Shown here: positions 1 through 6,342 of the stretch, in pieces | How positions within the stretch are numbered: the stretch's first letter is position 1 | How the letters are laid out: every line of letters begins with the position of its first letter | Assembly: GCA_022571825.1 (NCBI GenBank) | Contig: JACZXC010000137.1 | Location: 1-7,360 of the forward strand | Source of the DNA: Myxococcales bacterium | GTDB lineage: Bacteria; Myxococcota_A; UBA9160; SMWR01 | Reading direction: 5' to 3' | Length of the DNA stretch: 7,360 bases | Program-made: the position numbers and the translations under genes | Notes under the pieces: model-generated | What the model was told of the DNA's origin: nothing | Databases searched by the model: none | The model's input: only the letters and a program-made list of their open reading frames with translations

Positions 1-1993
1 CGAGAAAGCGCACGAGCCGCCGCGCGGTCTCCTCGGGATCTGGCTCGCGCACGAGTGCGATCGCGGCGAGAGCGGGGTCCGGATCTTCCGGGCTGATCTC
101 GATGGCACGGTCGTAGAGGGTGAGTGCCCGAGTCGGATCGCCGGCCTCCGCTGCGAGGGCAGCCAGGCCCGCGAGAGCTCGCCAGCTCCGGGCGTCCAGC
201 TCCAGCGCCCGCTCGTAGCCCGCGAGCGCCGGTTCGGTATCTCCCGCGGCGTGGAGCGCACGGCCACGCAGCTCGTGGAAGACCGCCTGGTCGGGATCTG
301 CAGCCAGCGCCCGATCGACCAGGCCCGCTGCCTTCTCGTGTTGGCCAAGCGCCCCGAGCTGCTCGATCAGAACCCGGAACGCGATCGCGTTCGAGGCGTC
401 CGTCAGATCGAGACCCGCCGACTCGACGGCCTGCACAGCCGGCTCGGCGCTGCCCCCTGCAGCCAGCAGCGACGCCTCCTCGGCGACCGCGACGGCGGCC
501 TGCCCAGGCAGCCGGCCCAGGCGCTGCAATCCCTCGGCGACGATCGTGTCTCGACCGTCCGCGTGCGCGAGGCGGATGGTCATGAGATACGCGTCGGGGT
601 CTGTCGCATGGGCTCGGAGGTAGCGACTGGCTATCTGCAGGGCGTCGTCGTGCCCGCCCCGGGAGGCGTAGAGCTCCGCCAGCGCGCGCCCGGCCTCGCT
701 GATGCCGGGATTCGTTCGAAACGACTCGCGATAGTGAGAGGTCGCTCGCGGGAAGTCGCCAACGCGCTCGGCAGCCTGCCCGGCCAGGAATCGTCCGACT
801 GCGTTGTTCGGCCAGAGTCGGATCCCGGATTCGAACGCCGCAAGCGCGCCCGGGGCGTTGCCCTCACCGAGGAGGATGCGGCCCATGATCAGGCTCCGAA
901 ACTCGGACTGTTCCAGCCGCCTTGCAACCTTGCGGGCCTGGTCGAAGCGTTCGGCCTGCACGAGGGTGTCCGCATAGGCGAAGCGAAGACGCGCCGCTCC
1001 CGGGCTGATGGACAGTGCGCGCTCGAAAGCGTCGATCGCCTGATCGAAGAGATCGCGCTCAACGTAGTGATCCGCAAGTACGAACCACGCCAGCACCGTT
1101 GCGCGCGTCTCTGCCTCCTCGCGCAGGAGTCGCTCCTCTTCCTCCGTCTCACCGAGGGCTCCGATCCGCCGCGCGAGGAGCGTACGGAAGAGGCCGCCCT
1201 CCGACTCCTCGGCGGCGCGTTCCAGGATGCTTGTGGCGCGCTCGGGTCGTCCGATCCGATCGTAGAACAAGACGGTCTCCGCGACAGCGACGTGCTCGGT
1301 GGGGAATCGCTCGGCGCAGTCGGCGAAATGCCTCTCGCCCGTGTCGCGATCGCCCCTCTGGAACGTGAACAAGGCGCGGGCGACGCACAGCCTCGCGAGC
1401 ATCGGACTCGCGATTTCCGCGTCGGCGTCCTCGAAGCTCGCCTGAGCGGTATCGAGAGCTGCGCCGGCCTCGTCGATTCGATCCAGCGCGATCAGCGCCG
1501 TCACACGAGTCACCAGCACCGGGAGGTACCCGGGCTCCTTCTCGAGCACCCGATCGATGTCCGCGAGCGATTCCTCGAGATTGCCCGCGGCTCGGTTGGC
1601 ATCCACTCGCAACACCAGCGCCTGCGGGTTGTCGGGATCGATCGCCAGGACCCGATCGATCTCCCGGACCGCATCGTGCGCGGTTCGGCTCTCGAGCATC
1701 GCCCGAGTCAAGAGCAGGCCGGCCTCGACCGCGTACTCGGGTGTCTCGGCGGCCTTGCGAAGGGGCCACACGGCGAGTCCGGCGCTGCCCGTCCGCAACA
1801 GTGCCCTCCCGAGCAGCAAGGTCGCCTCAGTTTGCGAAGGGTCCCGGTCGAGGATCTTCCGCAGCGGACCGATGCTCTCCGCGAATTGACCCGCGCCATG
1901 CGACTCTCGGATCTCCTCCAAGGGGTCGCTGGGACCGCACGCGAGTGCGAGCAGCAGGAGGAGTCGGAGGGAGGCGGACACGATCGAGGACAT
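1..1993 (-). CDS. Tetratricopeptide-repeat putative lipoprotein, C-terminus cut off by the window edge
   Basis: The frame is open from ATG at 1993 to the left edge without a stop, giving 664 codons. Residues 1-18 form a short hydrophobic signal sequence ending ALA-C19, so export and lipidation at Cys19 are likely, although Leu sits at -2 rather than the usual -3. From about residue 28 to the edge the protein is helical with many TPR-like units. The clearest carry the Ala/Gly-Asp-Pro signature: ILDRDP (about 47-52), VLAIDPDNP (115-123), RALSISP (325-331), RALAADPDQ (561-569) and RALELD (595-600). TPR arrays bind partner proteins or peptides; the partner is unknown. The ATG lies 3 bases after the upstream gene's stop and has only a weak Shine-Dalgarno (GGATAG), so translational coupling is likely. 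The general plan resembles the PEP-CTERM-system TPR lipoprotein PrsT, but no exosortase gene is visible, so I do not assign that name. TPR and export calls are firm; lipidation is probable. Confidence 0.88.
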   Translation of the reverse strand, partial: MSSIVSASLRLLLLLALACGPSDPLEEIRESHGAGQFAESIGPLRKILDRDPSQTEATLLLGRALLRTGSAGLAVWPLRKAAETPEYAVEAGLLLTRAMLESRTAHDAVREIDRVLAIDPDNPQALVLRVDANRAAGNLEESLADIDRVLEKEPGYLPVLVTRVTALIALDRIDEAGAALDTAQASFEDADAEIASPMLARLCVARALFTFQRGDRDTGERHFADCAERFPTEHVAVAETVLFYDRIGRPERATSILERAAEESEGGLFRTLLARRIGALGETEEEERLLREEAETRATVLAWFVLADHYVERDLFDQAIDAFERALSISPGAARLRFAYADTLVQAERFDQARKVARRLEQSEFRSLIMGRILLGEGNAPGALAAFESGIRLWPNNAVGRFLAGQAAERVGDFPRATSHYRESFRTNPGISEAGRALAELYASRGGHDDALQIASRYLRAHATDPDAYLMTIRLAHADGRDTIVAEGLQRLGRLPGQAAVAVAEEASLLAAGGSAEPAVQAVESAGLDLTDASNAIAFRVLIEQLGALGQHEKAAGLVDRALAADPDQAVFHELRGRALHAAGDTEPALAGYERALELDARSWRALAGLAALAAEAGDPTRALTLYDRAIEISPEDPDPALAAIALVREPDPEETARRLVRFL

Positions 1994-1996
1994 GCT

Positions 1997-4975
1997 CTAT
2001 CCGGTTTCCCCGCTGTCGAAGTCCCGATCGTCCTCTTCGGAGGCATCCTCTTCTTCGGCGTCCCAGGCCGGCACTGTTGGTTCGCGTTCGCTCGGAGCGG
2101 CCGATTCCGACCACACCGGGACCTCCCCGTCGAGGGAGCTCAAACGTTGCCAGGCCTCGCGTTGCCGGTCTTCACAGTCGTCACCGCGACAGCGGCGCCA
2201 GGCGGCCTCGATCGTGCGTCGGTCGAAGGGCACCGCATGGTAGTAGTGGAGCAAGAACCTTTGCGTCATCCGCTCGGCCTGCTGCGCCAGCGCACTCTCG
2301 TCGACGTCCGGGAGCTTGCCCTCGTAGAGCATCCGCAGCTCCCTCAGCTTGCCGGGAGCGAGATCCCGGCGCGAGGCGGGGTTGATCTGACGAGCCTCCG
2401 CGAGTGCGCTCTTGAGTCGTGGAGATCCCGGACGGTCCAGCTGCCAACGTGCGAAGAGCGTGGCGCACTGCTCCGTGCGTCGGAACCGACACAATTCGTA
2501 CGTCGCCGCCTCGAGGAGCCGCTCGGGCAGGGCTTCACCGCCGGCTGCGAAACGATGGAGCAGTGAGTTTTGCAGCGAGAGTTCCCGCTGGGCCGGGCTG
2601 GAGAGAGAGGGCAGCCACGACCGACGTCCCAGGAAGAACGCCCGGGCGGCGCGGTAGCTCAAGATCGGATGCCGCAGCGTTTGGATCTCGCCCTCGAGTT
2701 CGACCGCGTGGAGCGTGCCGAGGGGCACCAGCTCGTGGGCGAGGAGCTGAGCGAAGCGATCGATCCCGACCCGGGCGAACCCGGCTGTGAAATCGGGTTG
2801 GGCGAAGCGCTCCGCGAGCGCATCGACGTCCAGGGCGCGCTCCGGTTGGTCGAAGCCGAGCAGCAGCAGGTCCGACCCGAGCGCGAACCAGACGGAGACG
2901 TGCGGAAACACGTCGGCGTAGGTGCGGAACACCAGGGAGACGACGTCGACGTCGGATTCGTAGACGTGGAACCACTGCGCATACACGCCGCCCGGCGCGA
3001 GGTGCTCGCGCGCCGCCTGCAGAAACTCGCGGCTGTAGAGCATCTCGACGCCGGTGACCCACGGGTTGCTGGGCTCCGAGACGATCAGGTCGAACTTCCG
3101 CTGGCTTCGCAGCAGGGTGCGATAGGCGTCGCCGCGGAGAATCTCGACCTTCGGGCTCTTCGATGCATTCCCGTTCCCGTGGTCGAAGTATGGGGCAGCT
3201 GCAATCACGGCCCTCGAGATTTCGGCCACGCGCACGCTGCGGTTGCCGGCCAGGGCGGCGAGCTCACCCGTCGTGACGCCCGTTCCCCACCCGATCACGA
3301 ACGCGCGCTCATACCGCTCGGCCATCAATGCGGGGATCAGTGCGCTGAGCGCCATCGTCGGATAGTCGGCCTCGAGGTTCCCGTCGGGCTTGCCATTGAC
3401 GATGATGCTGCGTGTCTCCGGCTTTCCCTCGGACTCCACGACGGCAACGCTGCTCGTCGGGCCGTCCTGATAGAAGATCGGCTTGCCCCGGCGACGGTGT
3501 TCGAACATTTCGCTGGGGCCGCGGAAGCTGTACCGCATGGGCTCTCGCGCCCGAAAGAGTCCCGAGGAGAGCCGCTGCTCCGACCAGGCGGGCAGGAGCC
3601 AGATCGCCCCCAGCGTGGGGAGCAAGATCAGCACGGGTACCCAACGTGGCAGGGGTCGGAATACCAGCAGCGTGAGGAGCGCGGCGCCGACGGCGACGGT
3701 ACCCATCACGACCCGGTAGATGTGGTGCAGATCGAGCCAGAAGAAGAGAACGTAGCCGCCCACCAGGGCACCCAGCAGCGAGCCGATCGTATTCCACGCG
3801 TACAATCGTCCGGCGACGGATCCCAGGTCGCGGACCTCGCGCCGCAGCTCGTGGAAGAGCAGGGGGAGTAGTGCCCCCGAGAGGCCGATCGGAACCGCGA
3901 GCAGCAGCAGAAGACCGGTGAAGATGGCGATCTGATAGCCATAGAAGGCGAGCTCGATCGGGCGGAAGATCACCCGGATGACATGGGCCCAGTAGGGGGC
4001 GTCGCCCATCAGGACATAGAGTGGGAACAGCAGGAAGACCAGTAGCCACTGGGAGCCCACGACGAACCCGCGCGGAATCCGATTGAAGGCGGAAACTCCG
4101 AGACTACCGAGTGCGATGCACAGCACGAAGACCGCAACCACCATCGCAAAGGTGAACTGGGACGAGCCGAACGCGAGGCCGCCGATCCGGTTGAGGATCG
4201 TCTGCAGCGTCATCATCGCGAAGCCCGCCAGCAGTGCGACGGCAGCCCAGGCGCCCAGCCGGGGAACCGTCTGCGCGAGGGGCGATGGCGACGGGTCGGG
4301 GGCGAGCTCCCGGTGACGGCGATCCAGCTGCCAGAAGCCGGCCGCCGCGACGAGGTTCAGGCAAGCCATCGCTGACATGACGGAGTCGAGGCCGAGCACT
4401 GGAATCAGCACGAACCCGCCGGCGAGAGCTCCCGCGAAGGCGCCGGCGGTGTTCGAGCCATAGACCCAGGCGTGCACGCGTGTCGCGCGGTCGAGGCTGC
4501 CGGCCAGCACCAGTGTCAGGATGGGGATCGTGCCTCCCATCAACACCGTCGGAGGACCGAGGAGCAGCGCCGAGAGCCCGACATCGAACGCAAATGCGGA
4601 CCCGGTGCCGGTCGGACCGACCAGCGAGAGCTTCTGGGCGAGACCGAAGGTCCAGGGAAAGAGCAGGGCATAGAGCCCGATCCCCGCCTCCACCAGAGCG
4701 TAGATGTACAGCAGCCGGGGGGCCTCACCCCGAGTCTGTGCCCGCTCGACGACACGGCGGGTCAGACGACCGAATATTGCGTACCCCGCAGACAGGCCGC
4801 CGAGGAAGATGCCGAGCACGGCCGCCGTCGCCTCGGCGTGGGACCCGAGGAGAATCGCCAGGTACTTCTGCCAGGCCACCTCGTAGGCGAGGCCTGTGAA
4901 GCCCGTGAGCACCGTGAGTGTGAGTGCTACGGGGAGGACGACTTGCGTCCGATCGACGGCCTGGGAAGCGGCCAC
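1997..4975 (-). CDS. Fused multi-pass membrane protein with C-terminal spermidine-synthase-like (SAM-binding) domain
   Basis: The product is 992 residues from GTG at 4975. Residues about 12-464 are very hydrophobic, with roughly 12-14 membrane segments, starting with the family-typical GLAYEVAW (28-35). Residues about 500-710 match the spermidine-synthase fold: GWGTG (562-566) for S-adenosyl ligand binding, an acidic residue after strand 2 (E585), GDA (615-617), SEPSNPW (633-639) and AQWFHVYESD (666-675). This architecture is known as fused MFS/spermidine synthase. In true aminopropyltransferases the position of SEP carries a catalytic Asp motif, so spermidine synthesis is doubtful and the reaction is unknown. 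Residues about 710-950 are helical. The last 33 residues are strongly acidic. An alternative GTG at 5017 adds 14 residues but overlaps the upstream gene by 32 bases and lacks a Shine-Dalgarno. I prefer 4975, which follows AGGGG and sits 10 bases after the upstream stop. The gene is the middle one of a three-gene operon. Confidence 0.9.
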   Translation of the reverse strand: MAASQAVDRTQVVLPVALTLTVLTGFTGLAYEVAWQKYLAILLGSHAEATAAVLGIFLGGLSAGYAIFGRLTRRVVERAQTRGEAPRLLYIYALVEAGIGLYALLFPWTFGLAQKLSLVGPTGTGSAFAFDVGLSALLLGPPTVLMGGTIPILTLVLAGSLDRATRVHAWVYGSNTAGAFAGALAGGFVLIPVLGLDSVMSAMACLNLVAAAGFWQLDRRHRELAPDPSPSPLAQTVPRLGAWAAVALLAGFAMMTLQTILNRIGGLAFGSSQFTFAMVVAVFVLCIALGSLGVSAFNRIPRGFVVGSQWLLVFLLFPLYVLMGDAPYWAHVIRVIFRPIELAFYGYQIAIFTGLLLLLAVPIGLSGALLPLLFHELRREVRDLGSVAGRLYAWNTIGSLLGALVGGYVLFFWLDLHHIYRVVMGTVAVGAALLTLLVFRPLPRWVPVLILLPTLGAIWLLPAWSEQRLSSGLFRAREPMRYSFRGPSEMFEHRRRGKPIFYQDGPTSSVAVVESEGKPETRSIIVNGKPDGNLEADYPTMALSALIPALMAERYERAFVIGWGTGVTTGELAALAGNRSVRVAEISRAVIAAAPYFDHGNGNASKSPKVEILRGDAYRTLLRSQRKFDLIVSEPSNPWVTGVEMLYSREFLQAAREHLAPGGVYAQWFHVYESDVDVVSLVFRTYADVFPHVSVWFALGSDLLLLGFDQPERALDVDALAERFAQPDFTAGFARVGIDRFAQLLAHELVPLGTLHAVELEGEIQTLRHPILSYRAARAFFLGRRSWLPSLSSPAQRELSLQNSLLHRFAAGGEALPERLLEAATYELCRFRRTEQCATLFARWQLDRPGSPRLKSALAEARQINPASRRDLAPGKLRELRMLYEGKLPDVDESALAQQAERMTQRFLLHYYHAVPFDRRTIEAAWRRCRGDDCEDRQREAWQRLSSLDGEVPVWSESAAPSEREPTVPAWDAEEEDASEEDDRDFDSGETG

Positions 4976-4978
4976 GAG

Positions 4979-4983
4979 CCCCT
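4979..4983 (-). promoter_or_regulatory. Possible Shine-Dalgarno AGGGG deciding the GTG start of the membrane protein
   Basis: On the minus strand AGGGG lies 3 bases before GTG at 4975, in the 10-base gap after the TAG of the preceding gene. The spacing is shorter than the usual 5-9 bases, so the call is modest. It still favours this start over the GTG at 5017, whose upstream bases (GAAGCGCCGGG) offer no comparable purine run. Confidence 0.4.
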
Positions 4984-4985
4984 GT

Positions 4986-6182
4986 CTATCCGTCCGACTC
5001 GGTATTCTTCGCCCCACCCCGGCGCTTCGCGTTCGGCCAGTTGTTCAGGACCTGCTGCCGAAACCCAGGGGTGACGTCCTCCCCTGCGAGCCATGCCCTT
5101 GCCGCGTCGGGATCCTTCACGAACCAGCGCCGGCTGTATCGAAGCCTGCGCTTTCGCCGCAGCTCCTCGTCCTCGATCTGCCCGGCCCAACGGAGGGCCT
5201 CGGCAGGTGACGCGTCGGCTGTTGCCCGCGCGAGCGCATCGATCGCCCCGTCGCGTATCGGGCCGCCCGAGGCGGTTTCCAGCCAGGCCTCGACCTCCCC
5301 GGGCGCTTTAGCGGCCCAACTTCGGAAGGCCACTCGAACGGCTTCGGTCCGCTCGTTCTCGCGGGCTTCTTCGATGGGAAGGGTCTCGATCCACGCGATC
5401 AGGGTCTTCGGGTCGTGGAAGTGAGCCCACTTGCCCGCGATGTTGAGCAAGCCCGACGTGGCGTACCAGTGTTGCATTCGACTCTCGTACCAGGTCGCGG
5501 CGCGCTCGGGGTCGAGGTGCGCGAGGGCTCCAGCGGCCGTTGCGAAGACGGCTTCCTTGAACTCGTTGGGGGAGTCCTCCGGCACGGCGTCCGCCCAGGC
5601 GATGACGGCGTCCGGTCCGTCTCGCTTCGCCTGGCCAGCCAGGCGAAAGGCGAGCCGGGTGCGGCGCCGGGGATTCGATACGGTCGCGGCGAACTCGCTT
5701 GCCCCCTGCCGATCGTGACTACTCACCCAGCCGGAGAGCAGTGCTGCGAGAAGGCGTTGCCGAAGCTCTTCGTTCTCGAGCTGCTCCCACTCCGCGGGGG
5801 CGGCCCGGCCATCGTTGAAGCCCCAGGCGTGCATGGCCTCCTCCACCAGGATGGATCTCCATGGGGTCGGCCAGTCCCTGGCCGTCGCGAAGGCGCCGGG
5901 ACCGTCGAATCGCGTCCAAGCCAACATCAACAGCCGAACTTCCTCCTTGTCGAAGCCCGCTCGGTGTTTCTCGATTTCTGCGAGCGTGGGCGGCACGTCT
6001 TCGGGGCCCAGCGTGCGCAGGAAGCTCGTGAGCAGGTACAGCCGTTCCAGCTCATCGCGTTCGCCGAGTCCGGCGCGCAGGGTGTCCAGGTCCGGACGGG
6101 GGGGAGAAGATTCCGAGCCTTGCGAACAACCGAGTCCGAGCCCAGCCGCCAAAATCGCGACGCCGAGCATACGCAGCTTCAT
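4986..6182 (-). CDS. Putative lipoprotein with Trp-marked helical repeats (alpha-solenoid), function unknown
   Basis: The product is 398 residues. The start at 6182 is fixed by a strong ribosome-binding site (AAGGAGA, 6 bases away) and by the signal sequence that follows at once: basic start MKLR, a hydrophobic stretch at 5-18 and Cys19 in a GLGC context, then a Ser/Pro-rich linker (20-30). The open frame continues upstream to 6725, but that part lies over the divergent receptor gene and is not coding. The body is a run of about nine helical repeats. An aromatic residue in the same place (usually within A-W) recurs at F98, W132, F164, W196, W231, W264, W300, W332 and W364, a step of 32-36. 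A second motif, Trp then three residues then DP, recurs (W252-DP258, W353-DP358). Similar Trp/DP helical repeats occur in large exported or periplasmic proteins of Verrucomicrobia and Planctomycetes, by recollection. No enzyme motif is seen; a binding scaffold at the envelope is inferred. It is the first gene of the operon. Confidence 0.85.
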   Translation of the reverse strand: MKLRMLGVAILAAGLGLGCSQGSESSPPRPDLDTLRAGLGERDELERLYLLTSFLRTLGPEDVPPTLAEIEKHRAGFDKEEVRLLMLAWTRFDGPGAFATARDWPTPWRSILVEEAMHAWGFNDGRAAPAEWEQLENEELRQRLLAALLSGWVSSHDRQGASEFAATVSNPRRRTRLAFRLAGQAKRDGPDAVIAWADAVPEDSPNEFKEAVFATAAGALAHLDPERAATWYESRMQHWYATSGLLNIAGKWAHFHDPKTLIAWIETLPIEEARENERTEAVRVAFRSWAAKAPGEVEAWLETASGGPIRDGAIDALARATADASPAEALRWAGQIEDEELRRKRRLRYSRRWFVKDPDAARAWLAGEDVTPGFRQQVLNNWPNAKRRGGAKNTESDG

Positions 6183-6188
6183 CGAGGA

Positions 6189-6195
6189 TCTCCTT
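6189..6195 (-). promoter_or_regulatory. Ribosome-binding site AAGGAGA of the solenoid lipoprotein
   Basis: A near-perfect Shine-Dalgarno lies 6 bases before the ATG at 6182. It settles the start of the first operon gene well inside the longer open frame and is the strongest ribosome-binding site in the window. Confidence 0.85.
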
Positions 6196-6243
6196 CCCGC
6201 GTCTGCCAGATCCACGGCCACTGCCTCGGCCTCGGCAGCGCAT

Positions 6244-6277
6244 CGACCGGCACTTAACACCCGACCGGGACTCAACA
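6244..6277. repeat. 18-base-period direct repeat, possible regulator-binding site
   Basis: CGACCGGCACTTAACA (6244-6259) and CGACCGGGACTCAACA (6262-6277) agree at 14 of 16 positions and are separated by 2 bases. They lie in the divergent promoter region, upstream of the putative receptor -10 box and just past the putative operon transcription start. Two tandem copies of a 16-base site are typical of binding by a dimer or two monomers of a transcription factor, such as many response regulators. The regulator is unknown and is not encoded in the window. Confidence 0.5.
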
Positions 6278-6279
6278 TC

Positions 6280-6285
6280 GTTATA
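6280..6285 (-). promoter_or_regulatory. Candidate -10 box (TATAAC) for the minus-strand operon
   Basis: Read on the minus strand, 6285-6280 is TATAAC, five of six matches to TATAAT. The expected -35 position at 17-base spacing (6308-6303) is CATTTT, which is poor. Transcription would start near 6273 and give a leader of about 90 bases that includes the direct repeats. Sigma-70 matching by eye only. Confidence 0.25.
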
Positions 6286-6301
6286 TCGCCTGGGCCCGTC
6301 G

Positions 6302-6307
6302 TAAAAT
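6302..6307 (+). promoter_or_regulatory. Candidate -10 box (TAAAAT) for the TonB-dependent receptor
   Basis: TAAAAT matches TATAAT at five of six positions. No good -35 hexamer is found 16-18 bases upstream (the best is GTTATA, three of six). A start near 6314 would give a leader of about 29 bases. A good -10 with a poor -35, and direct repeats just upstream, fits an activator-dependent promoter, but this is inference. Confidence 0.28.
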
Positions 6308-6342
6308 GTTGACGTGCCTCCCGAAATCTGTTCGACTCTACC

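Larger units (their letters stand above)
6272..6312. repeat. 7-base inverted repeat TCAACAT / ATGTTGA spanning the promoter zone
   Basis: TCAACAT (6272-6278) at the end of the second direct-repeat copy is matched exactly by its reverse complement ATGTTGA (6306-6312), with 27 bases between. The right arm is followed by CGTGCC, which resembles the inverted form of the first copy (AAGTGCC) with one base inserted. It may therefore be a third, degenerate site in the opposite orientation. The arms flank both candidate -10 boxes. Confidence 0.35.
6183..6342. promoter_or_regulatory. Divergent intergenic region between the lipoprotein operon and the TonB receptor
   Basis: These 160 bases separate two start codons facing away from each other, so they must carry the promoters of both units unless distant ones are used. 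The part nearest the receptor (about 6277-6310) is clearly more A+T-rich than the surrounding coding DNA, as expected for promoters. The region holds the operon ribosome-binding site, a short hairpin-capable stretch in the operon leader (CTGCC/GGCAG arms at 6221-6238), a direct repeat, an inverted repeat and -10-like boxes on both strands. No tRNA, riboswitch or rho-independent terminator is evident. Confidence 0.7.

Noticed and set aside
251..2566. Plus-strand open frame of 771 codons opposite the TPR gene and the end of the membrane-protein gene
   Set aside because: Its product shows no domain and is rich in Arg, Gly, Leu and Glu as expected from reading G+C-rich coding DNA backwards, while the minus strand gives clear TPR units and a membrane protein. 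It also spans two real genes.
2570..3871. Plus-strand open frame of 433 codons
   Set aside because: It lies wholly opposite the membrane-protein gene, whose motifs (GWGTG, SEPSNPW) are unmistakable. No ribosome-binding site or recognisable domain.
6221..6238. Hairpin CTGCC/GGCAG as a riboswitch or attenuator in the operon leader
   Set aside because: The stem is only 5 base pairs, with no U run, leader peptide or known riboswitch core. It may be chance in G+C-rich DNA.
5415..6257. Plus-strand open frame of 280 codons
   Set aside because: It is antisense to the repeat lipoprotein, which has a signal sequence, a strong ribosome-binding site and a regular repeat on the minus strand.
6309..6314. 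TTGACG as a -35 box for the receptor
   Set aside because: A -10 at the right distance would lie at about 6332-6337 (TCGACT), a poor match, with transcription starting at the ATG itself.
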